From NCBI RefSeq assembly GCF_963678975.1, contig NC_089282.1, positions 682,001-746,000 on the forward strand: 64,000 nucleotides of DNA, given 5' to 3'. This DNA is from Dysidea avara (taxonomy: Eukaryota > Porifera > Demospongiae > Dictyoceratida > Dysideidae). Position numbers and translations under genes: made by a program. Every line of letters begins with the position of its first letter. The stretch's first letter is position 1. Shown piece by piece: positions 55,102 through 64,000 of this stretch. The notes under the pieces are model-generated. The model worked only from the letters and a program-made list of their open reading frames with translations. It searched no databases and was not told where the DNA came from.

Positions 55102-55409
55102 CTAGCATAATAGCAGGAAGGAAAATTAAGGGCAGTACAATAACTAATAAGTAAGACCTCCTCATGATCAGGCTGCAGTCTATGAAAGATGTTGCACAAA
55201 AAGCCACAAATCACTAATTTAAACCATTAAACATAATACAAACACTGTAAGTAAAATTGTGGGGTTGAGTTATCAAACAATTGAGTGTTTATTGAATAGC
55301 ACATGTTGTCAAGTATAAATCTTAATGGTTTGTATCTTTGGTAGAATGTCTCAGCTTAAAAGTTTTATATAGCATAACAGGAAATAGAAAGCATAAAAAG
55401 AGCATAACA

Positions 55410-55427
55410 GGGGGGGGGGGGGGGGGG
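55410..55427. repeat. Poly-G tract (18 G)
   Basis: Homopolymer in intergenic DNA; true length uncertain because assemblies err in such runs. Confidence 0.85.
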
Positions 55428-55702
55428 CTGGTTTTGCTGGTAATTCTAAAAACCATATACTAGTATTTGCCTATATAGACTTAAACCTGTACCATGCAGT
55501 ATGGTTGTTCTACAGGTTATCCCAGTACTTTAATTTGTTAGCTACTTTTACTATCTCCAGTTGTGTGGAGTATTGTGATTTCATTATTTATTATTAGCAC
55601 TTTACAGTGACCAGCACTGAAGGTCTGACAGCAACATGTGCTGCAGCCTTAGGATTACCTAACCTAATTTCATTAGCAGGGACTTAGACCTAATGATTCA
55701 TA

Positions 55703-55958
55703 TATGTGACCGAATTTTGGAAAATTACCCTTATGGTCGCACCTGAAACAATTAGAATTTTTGAAACTAGCATGGTGCTGTTACTAGCAGAAAGCACTTT
55801 TCAAATATTTCTAAAAATTTTCATGTAATTCAGGGTATCTATGGTTTATTCTACCCTTAATTGGATAGGAATTTGACTTATAATGCTGTGTTTCAGAACT
55901 AAATATTTAATGTGTCAAATGCACCCATAAGGGTGATTTTCAAAAATTTGGTCACATA
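55703..55958. mobile_element. MITE with TATGTGACC ends
   Basis: Left end TATGTGACCGAATTTTGGAA, right end (reverse) TATGTGACCAAATTTTTGAA; TIRs extend through ACCCTTATGG over about 40 bp, flanked by TA. Related ends occur singly near 2677-2690, 10424-10440 and 47315-47330. Confidence 0.75.
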
Positions 55959-57387
55959 TATTAGCTAATTGATTCAGTTTAATCAAAACAATATGTCTTC
56001 TTGTGACTAGGGTCTATTCCAGAAAGACCTAAAAAATGAGTCAAGAACTGTACATGTCACAATTGTGACAATCTCAGGTGTGACACTTTTGTATAATTAT
56101 ATCAAGAGTATAATATGTATTTCCTAGCCATCTTTATTGTTGCTGGCTGGCCAGCCATCATAGCTACTAAATCAGTAGTCCAATAATTTGTAAGAAATGT
56201 CATCTTAAATGAGTGATCAGGATCATGTGATGCAAGTATAACAACAGTTGATCACCCACAATGTGCACTCCACACCAAACAAGAAAGGTATATTCAAGCG
56301 CTGCAACTTTTTGTTTTACTATCATATAGCTACTTGTTACATTTGCAGATTTGGGAGGGAGTGTACCATGATAATAGGTGCATGCATGGATCAGGGGGAC
56401 TAAAGGTATTTAATGTTTCAGGACTGTATGATGTAGAATACGTAGGATATCTATCACAGTATAAATATACTTTGATTAAGAATTTCTGTTTCTTATGGTT
56501 GTCAGACAAACTTGTAATCGGCCATAGCATGAAGGGTGGTCACTGATGTGGTTAGTAGGCAATCACACACATTTTGTGCAACTAGGGAATAACTACTTGT
56601 AGCAGTCAAAGTTGTACTGGCGTTGCTTCATGCAATTATGTCTGCTATTGATACTTCCTAAACTTATAATTATTAGTCTCTCATCCCCACCTGCACCATG
56701 CACTGCTTTTCTTATATACCTCATCAAGGATTTTTTGTACCACTGGTGGCTAAGGGAGGCCAATTAGCACCTTTTAAACTGGGTACCTTGCTAGAACAGT
56801 TAGCTAATTCAGCTATCTAGTTAGTAAAATAATAAAAATCCACCCTCCCGCACTGCTATTTTGAGTACAGGAGGATAAGAAACTGATAATTAAGTTTATG
56901 TGGCCTAAACAGTGTTTTTATCACATAAAAATGGCCTTGTGCAAAACTTCCAGTGTTGCATGCAACTGATGTTACACTTTAAAGTAGTTACACATTTGTA
57001 ACTGCTCCGTCATACAATGACAATTCTGCAATAAATATGACATAATGTCTTTAGTGCTCCTTTTATGTAGACAATTTAGTGGTCATGTGATCCAACTGAT
57101 CAATTGGTTGTTGCATGCATAGCCTGATCCTCAGCAATGACCAATTTAGTAATTAACCGATGATTGCATAACCGATTCACAGCTGTAGTCTACATGCAAC
57201 TTATCACCATAGATAGTATAGTAATACTATCTATGTTATCACCTTATTGACCATTTACAATTTATGAAAATGTCATTTGAATTAGCACAAAAGTACTCAA
57301 AAGACTAGCTAAGATATACACACAGTAGCTAATACATTACACAAAATTAATGTTCCCAAAACTGGTTTATTTGTTTGTGTCAACTTG
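55959..57387. other. Intergenic DNA before the Calx-beta gene, nothing assignable
   Basis: AT-rich, no supported exon, tRNA or repeat array. Presumably includes the 3' UTR of the Calx-beta gene at its right end. Confidence 0.4.
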
Positions 57388-60300
57388 TCAAGGACAGGAG
57401 GTAGTTAACAGACGATTATGTTTGAAATCTCTTCCAAAGATTCCATCAGCCACTTCATAATCAGAATATTCACCCTCAATCACAGAATCATTAGGGTCAT
57501 CTAGTTCAGAGATTGGTCCACCTTGAGAATTACCAGCATACAGACATGGATCCAGTGACCTATCCCAAGTACGATGATACAGGTCAGCAACAAAAGAACG
57601 AACTGGAGCTTGAGGGTGATCAACTGTTATTGAGTATGGATTAGTGTCATTACCAAGAGCATCGGTTACTATAGGAACAGCTGTAACCGGTATATTCCAG
57701 AATTGACCTACAAATTACACAGAAATTACAAATAGTACTTTATGTGTAAGCTCTAACCTATCAGTCCATGTGCATCTGGATGCAGATTGTTTCCTCTCAT
57801 CACTTGAAATTTAATCATTTTTTGACCCCCAATGTCTTGACAGACAACCCAGAATTTTAGATTGTCCACTAGAGGACCAAGTATACTATCATCACAGTTG
57901 GGGACGTCAATAACAGCCCTAGTATTCCTACCACTACGCAGTCTAGCTGTCACACCATTAGAATTATATCGTGTAGTACTATAGGGTACTCCATTCACAA
58001 CTGGAACACAGTCATCCACGTCAACTTCGATTTCAATACAATCTCCATCAGTGTCGGTTGCAGCCACTCCAATCTTACTGATGATGTTACCATTTTCAGG
58101 AATGTCCATAGCAGAATACTCAGCATTGACCTGTACACAACCATCTGATACCAAGTTGAATATTTTACCAGCTTCTCCATGAATCTCATAACACAGTGAA
58201 GTGACATCGGTAACATTTGGAAGTTGATTTAGTGGAACTTCATAAAGTGGATCACCAATCACAGTATCATTAAATTCCATTGGAGCTAAGTAAGAGAAAG
58301 CACATTCACAGTACATGTCATGGTTATTATACCACACTAACATTGCATCATTATATCGTCATCTTCAATAGTGACAGTTGTGGTATCTCTGCCAGGATTT
58401 ACACCATCAGGTGGATCTATCAATAATTCAAACATTTCAGTGTTCTCAAAAACCTGATCATTAGTAATGTTTATCAAGACACAAGATATACTCTGGTTGG
58501 GCTCAAATCTCACAGTCTTAGGACTAGGATTGTAATCATCATTAGCTGTAGCATGAGATACTTCATATTAGCAATCGAGTATTCACTAATAACTTACGAG
58601 TAGCAGTTCCTGGTCGTGTCCTCAGTGTCACTTCAACTGGTTGATCATCACAAACAGGAGTAATACTAAGACACACATTAACAGCCACACCAGGACCCTC
58701 CATCACTGTATATGGTGCATTGACAAAGTCCACTGTACGGTCTGTGAAAACATGACAAACAACTCAATCCCAAATTATATGATACATGTTTACATAACAG
58801 ATACAAGACTGGCATAATGTATTTTGAAGACTGGATCATGGACTAGACATATGACATAAACTTCTTAACAATAATCCAGGAATTTTCTATAAACTAGCTT
58901 ACCAAACTACAATTAACTGTTAACACTGTTCTTTCTTATACTATCTGGATCCCACCTATCCAGATTCTCAGTTAATCAAACTAACTACAAAAATGACTGC
59001 TCTATTAGAGTAGTGACTGTTCTATTAGAGTAGTTAATAATATTTTATGCTGTTTTAAGGTTATGTTCTATCCCACTGATGCCATACATCAAAGTAAACA
59101 ACTGGGAGTATATGGTAGTTAAACCCCAGTACATGGTAGTTAAACCCCAGTATATGGTAGTTAAACCCCAGTGTGTGGTAGTTAAACCCCAGTGTGTGGT
59201 AGTTAAACCCCAGTACATGGTAGTTAAACCCCAGTACATGGTAGTTAAACCCCAGTACATGGTAGTTAAACCCCAGTGTGTGGTAGTTAAACCCCAGTAT
59301 ATGGTAGTTAAACCCCAGTGTGTGGTAGTTAAACCCCAGTGGGTGGTAGTTAAACCCCAGTACATGGTAGTTAAACCCCAGTGTGTGGTAGTTAAACCCC
59401 AGTACATGGTAGTTAAACCCCAGTATATGGTAGTTAAACCCCAGTATATGGTAGTTAAACCCCAGTACATGGTAGTTAAACCCCAGTGGGTGGTAGTTAA
59501 ACCCCAGTACATGGTAGTTAAACCCCAGTGTGTGGTAGTTAAACCCCAGTACATGGTAGTTAAACCCCAGTATATGGTAGTTAAACCCCAGTGTGTGGTA
59601 GTTAAACCCCAGTACATGGTAGTTAAACCCCAGTGTGTGGTAGTTAAACCCCAGTACAGTTAAACCCCAGTATATGGTAGTTAAACCCCAGTATATGGTA
59701 GTTAAACCCCAGTGTGTGGTAGTTAAACCCCAGTACATGGTAGTTAAACCCCAGTGTGTGGTAGTTAAACCCCAGTGTGTGGTAGTTAAACCCCAGTGTG
59801 TGGTAGTTAAACCCCAGTGTGTGGTAGTTAAACCCCAGTGTGTGGTAGTTAAACCCCAGTGTGTGGTAGTTAAACCCCAGTGCATGGTAGTTAAACCCCA
59901 GTATATGGTAGTTAAACCCCAGTACATATATGGAAATTACACATTAAGTTAAAAGAAGTGCAATCAAAGCAAATAGAAGCCATACCCACCATAAAATCTA
60001 CAAGTTCAGCAAAATTTGAAGCCATACACACTATAAAACTACATGTTCAGGAGAGTCTGTATTCCGCAGAAAACGGAATAGCGGAATAGCAGAAGTACGG
60101 AATAAGCGAAAATCACATTCTAAATATTTTGTTATTGTTTATAGCCTCTATAACGTTTTAATATACATTCCTCACCTCATAGAGAACACAATCGCGATGG
60201 CACCAATCCTCGAGACGATCTTTAAATAGGATATGTACAAAGATATTCACTCTAGAACAATCTAACTAAGCTAAACTACCATCAAACACACTTCACTACA

Positions 60301-63300
60301 CAATCGCTAGAAAACTAGAAGTTCTTTGTGTTATACTTACTCATACCAGCTGTCACACACGAGTTACTGCCCGAAATTATTAGAGTTATATACGAAGTGT
60401 TAGAGCCGAGGTTGGAGCTCTGATGTTGGGAGCTGAAAGCAGTATTATTCTCCGAATATATTTGAAACACTTTAGGAAATGGTAACAGAGTTATAAGAAA
60501 GGTCAGATTATTCCATGCATGCAAGGTAGCTACCTAGGGAGTGGATTGTTTTGTCCTAAACTATTCAGCCAGTTAGCTAGCTAGCTGCTCGTGTGTGACA
60601 GCTGGTATGCACAAAGAACTTCTAGTTTTCTAGCGATTATGTAGTGAAGTGTATTTAACAGTAGTTTAGATTAGTTAGATTGTTCTAGAGTGAATATCTT
60701 TGCACATATCCTATTTAAAGATCACCCCGAGGATTGGTGTCATCGTGATTATGTTCTCTACGAAGTGAAGAATGTATATTAAAATGTTATAGAGGCTATA
60801 AGCAATAACAAAATATATTTTTGCTTATTCCGTAATTCTGTTATTCCGCTATTCCATATTCCACGAATACAGGCTCCCCATGTTCAATAAAAATTGAAGC
60901 CATACCATTAAAACTACATCATCAGCAAACAATAATAAGCCATACACAACTGACATACTTATTAACACATTCTTTTTGAACTTGACTACTTCAAAGTGTG
61001 GGATAGAAGCTAGTTAAACCCCACCTGCACTCGTAGGATATCTAGTTATCAACACCTTGGCTTCGCCTTGTAACATAGTCAGGCTTTACAGCACAAGTGC
61101 TGAAGGTCTGTAGGACACCTGGTCCTACATTCTGTTTAAAGTTGTTACATAAAGTGTACTTATTCTGTATAACAATTTGACATGTTAAATAGGCATGATA
61201 CTTAGGGATAGATCAAATGACTGCCATGGGTCACATGCCCATGGGTCACATACCCATGCAGGTTGGTCATTATTTTGAATCGTGAGTTTATGTACGAGGT
61301 ACAATTTGTGTAAATTTTGCAAATTCTTGATCCACTAAATTTTAGCTGCATGCTTTTGTATGAATTCACACATTTTGACTAAGCTTTCTGGATTCTACTT
61401 TTATTGAATCATCATAGTGAAGACAATTGCTTGTGTTTTGTACACTAAAGTTTGCAATTGCAGAAATTTCTGTTGTAGACTATTTAGATTTATATAAACT
61501 TGCAAATATATGGTATCACTAATGTTAAGTATCTATCACTGAAGAATATTTGAAACCACTCTATACAATAGCAACTCAGTGTATTAGTGCATATCATACT
61601 ATATAAGCATTGTTCTTATTATATTTTTTAAAGCTATTACTGTAAAACCTCTCTAATTCAACACCTGTATCTAATCCTGTAATCTGACACCGTTTGTTAC
61701 ACCAATGAAATAAGACTTTGTCTGTTTGATATTGCTTGATAATCCAACATCCCCACACAGGTTTTTAAGCAAAATAATGGGTGATACAGTAACTGATATA
61801 TAATAGGAAAATTCTACACAGGCAACTAAACTGATTTATTGTTCATATACCATATATAGGTACTGGTCATGGTGCAGGTTTTAAAATCAAAACATTTGTC
61901 CAAAATTAAAGTAGTGTGACTATTTATGTTGTACATTAAAAAAAATGTCTGGAATGTAGTAATATAGTTTTTTCTTAATTCTTATTTGTACAGTTTACTG
62001 TAATGTCAATAGGGATGGTCAATATGCGCAGATATTTTGACTAGTGGTATTTATACTGCTATTGTAAATAAACTACCAATTCCTTTACTATCTTATTGCA
62101 CCAGGTTAGTAAACACTGCTTAATGCTAGTCCCTTGTACTACCCATCACAACACACCAACATAATGTTTGCATGGTATACTGTATATACAGGCTAAGGAT
62201 ACACATAGAATGGGGAATTGTTACAGGATGACAACTAAACATATATTGCATGCTTAAGTGTACCTACTGGCTATTTTATATTCCATAGGCATTAGCACCA
62301 TTTTAGCCATGCAGTGTTCTATCTTATGTAGACAAGTATGCAGTGCGTTTTACTGTGCAATGTATATTCTATGTTTTGAAGTTAACTTTTATAGAAATGC
62401 ATTCTCTTAACACAGGTGGTCACTATATGACAGGTTCCACCTTACAATTGTAAATGATATCACATATCTAACTCAGCATCTAATAATTATGTTGGAAATA
62501 CAAATCTGCACTATGCAGGGATATTTCTAGGGGGGGAGGGGGAAAAAGGAGGCATTTTGCCCCCCTGAAAATGATTTTGCCCCCCCCCCCCCTGAACTCT
62601 GCCTCAACCAGCCCAATGACGAAACAATGATAAATTGATTTGAAATCATAAAATTTAGTCGATGGCTAGCTAGCTACAATAAAACAAATTTAGCCTAATT
62701 TAAGTTCTGCCCCCCCTCAATTTCTGAAAAACTCGGATCCCCCCCCCCCCCCCCTGAATTTATTTTCTAGAAAAATCCCTGACTATGTATAAGTACCATA
62801 GCATGATGTGTATGGGCGGGAGAAAATAAGTCTTACTTTTTGCTCTTATTAATGGCTATAACTTTGCAATAGTAAAAGCTATGGACTTTCTTTAAATGTT
62901 AGTGTACTCTTCAGAGCAAGAGCATTAATTTGACACCAAGTTTGTGAATTCTGAACCATTTTTAGGTGGGACAGATGAAAAACTGACCATTTTAAAGCAT
63001 TAAATTGGGTGTAAAGGTCACCAAAGGTCAAATCTGAGGTGGCTCCCTATCAAAATTTTATGATGCATACAAACTGTGTGGCAAGTTTCATGTTTTTATT
63101 CAAAGGTGCACTAAAGATTTTAGCATCCTAAATATTATATACATGGTTTCAGAGATATGGACTTATGGACCACCCCTGGTCCCAAGGGGTTCAGATAACT
63201 GAGGTTCAGCTGTAATTTGCAAAAGTTGCATACAAACTAATTTATTAGCACATTGCACTCACATGCACTAATAGTGGTAGAATTACCATAATTTGCTCTC

Positions 63301-63928
63301 TTTTTTGTAAAATAATTTTTGTATGCAAAACTGTTTCTTACATGAAAAATTTTAAACTACTCTAATAGAGCAGTCATTCACGTAATCATGAAAATTTTTA
63401 TTATGAAATTTTTTGCATGAAAATAAAGTGATTTACGGTTTTGTAGATTCATTCCTATGTTTCTCCAATACTTAGCACTAGAGATTAAGGTTATGGGCCA
63501 GAACGTATTCTATAGTTACAATATTAGTATCACTTACCTTCATCATCATTTATGGTCACTGTAGCAGTATCAGGACTAACAACCATAACACAACTAGCTG
63601 GTGAATTAATAGTAAGACGGAAATCCTCATTACATTCTGCAACATCATCATTATTTATTGGAATATCAAATGGAACACTGGTCTCTCCAACAGTGAATGT
63701 GACAGTGTATGGTCCAGAATCATAATCAACACCTCCTCCTGTAACATTATTACTACTATTAACATTTTGTGATGATGTTACTTTACTTACTTGTGGCAGT
63801 AATCTCAGTATCTATAACGTCTACAGTAATATCAGTTGATGACATACCATTGAGAACTAGTACAGGTCGTGCTGGTCCACCATCTTCATCAACACTGTAT
63901 GTTGACTGACTGAAATTCACAGTACAAA
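57388..63928 (-). CDS. Calx-beta domain extracellular protein, 3' part (continues past the window)
   Basis: Six exons in phase, 5' to 3' within the window: 63928-63791, 63738-63538, 58741-58598, 58545-58342, 58285-57758, 57707-57388 (stop). Every exon here begins and ends in phase 1, so Calx-beta units can be added or lost without shifting frame. Two complete Calx-beta units are visible, each split over two exons: FSQSTYSVDEDGGPA to ATVTINDDE, and VDFVNAPYTVMEGPG to TVTIEDDD. The C-terminal part of about 280 aa is Cys-containing and has PDAHGLIGQFWN, which resembles the C-terminal (VWD-like) region of inter-alpha-trypsin-inhibitor heavy chains. No transmembrane helix follows, suggesting secretion. 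Calx-beta domains bind calcium and serve in adhesion/matrix proteins; the precise role is unknown. A 4.8-kb intron (58742-63537) separates the two Calx-beta units. Confidence 0.85.
59109..59925. repeat. 21-bp minisatellite, about 39 copies, in a Calx-beta intron
   Basis: Unit ATGGTAGTTAAACCCCAGTAC. The TGGTAGTTAAACCCCAGT core is nearly invariant while the junction bases vary among TACA, TATA, TGTG, TGGG and TGCA. One shortened unit lies near 59657. Both strands stay open because the unit length is a multiple of three; this is not a gene. Confidence 0.95.
60050..60879. mobile_element. Foldback element with about 290-bp arms
   Basis: Left arm starts GGAGAGTCTGTATTC; the right arm complement starts GGGGAGCCTGTATTC. 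Arms contain GCGGAATAGC-type words and AACATTTTAATATACATTC-like blocks, and an inner pair ACCAGCTGTCACACACGAG. The spacer of about 230 bp has no convincing ORF. In the Calx-beta intron. Confidence 0.8.
61083..61141 (-). mobile_element. 3' fragment of the tRNA-derived SINE
   Basis: Reverse complement carries GGTGTCCTACAGACCTTCAG and CACTTGTGCTGTAAAGC, as in 22930-22980. No tRNA head remains. Confidence 0.7.
62516..62781. mobile_element. CAGGG-family MITE, second copy
   Basis: 266 bp, ends CAGGGATATTTCTAG and CTAGAAAAATCCCTG; ACTATG is repeated at 62510-62515 and 62782-62787. A G-rich left side and C-rich runs inside match the plan of 29736-30010. Confidence 0.8.
63133..63212. mobile_element. 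Pogo/Tigger-like MITE end
   Basis: On the reverse strand it begins CAGCTGAACCTCAGTTATCT and continues GGGGTGGTCCATAAGTC, parallel to the left end of 47363-47575 (GGGGTGGTCCATAAGTC). Followed by TA. A CTCTAATAGAGCAGTCATT copy lies at 63360-63378. Confidence 0.55.
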
Positions 63929-64000
63929 CTACAGAGGAATAATTACACACTCAAGCTAATGTATATCATTGTCACTAGTTTAGGATATATGTGCAATGTA

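Noticed and set aside
59109-59925. CRISPR-like array
   Set aside because: There are no spacers; units are contiguous 21-mers in animal intronic DNA.
59045-59952. Repeat proteins with YWGLTT or MVVKPQ units
   Set aside because: Unit length 21 keeps every frame open on both strands. It lies in an intron with no start or splice context.
60315-60524. Reverse-strand 69-codon frame in the centre of the foldback element
   Set aside because: No homology recognised; it lies in the spacer of an inverted repeat.

Overview
The window looks like nuclear DNA of an early-branching animal, most likely a sponge (demosponge). This is inference from gene content and style: intron-rich genes with many introns of 50-100 nt, very short gaps between genes, animal-type SNAPC4, ABHD2, HSPBP1 and RAB19/43-like genes beside a Calx-beta extracellular protein, AT-rich spacers, and a dense population of short terminal-inverted-repeat elements. 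Nothing bacterial, viral or organellar was seen.

Layout. 790-12411 (+) is a 17-exon SNAPC4/SNAP190 gene with 4.5 Myb repeats. 14357-17739 (-) is an ABHD2-like lipase whose last exon I could not place. Only 81 bp separate its start codon from that of HSPBP1 (17821-22714, +). 23786-31351 (+) is a three-exon RAB19/43-like GTPase; its first intron holds a giant inverted repeat (26601-28661) and its second a tandem array with two inserted elements. 31448-41000 (-) is an 11-exon cytosolic von Willebrand A protein with a Pro/Gln/Met repeat inserted in the vWA fold; its stop lies 96 bp from the RAB stop, tail to tail. 41387-42225 (+) is an A20/AN1 zinc-finger (ZFAND5/6-like) gene, head to head with the vWA gene. 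42546-44974 (-) is an unrecognised nine-exon coiled-coil repeat protein. 45.0-57.4 kb is gene-poor: a young 5'-truncated LINE, an older LINE relic, decayed Calx-beta exon copies, minisatellites and hairpin elements. 57388-63928 (-) is the 3' part of a Calx-beta gene that continues past the right edge; a 4.8 kb intron holds an 800-bp 21-mer minisatellite and several transposon relics.

The intact genes are mostly housekeeping: snRNA transcription (SNAPC4), Hsp70 nucleotide exchange (HSPBP1), membrane traffic (RAB), ubiquitin/stress signalling (ZFAND) and lipid hydrolysis (ABHD2). They do not form one pathway. The remarkable part is the non-coding layer: several families of small hairpin or TIR elements, some with exact target-site duplications and one with its empty site preserved in a neighbouring tandem repeat. 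Exon coordinates were derived by hand from frame, splice-site and phase agreement; I ran no alignment or database search.
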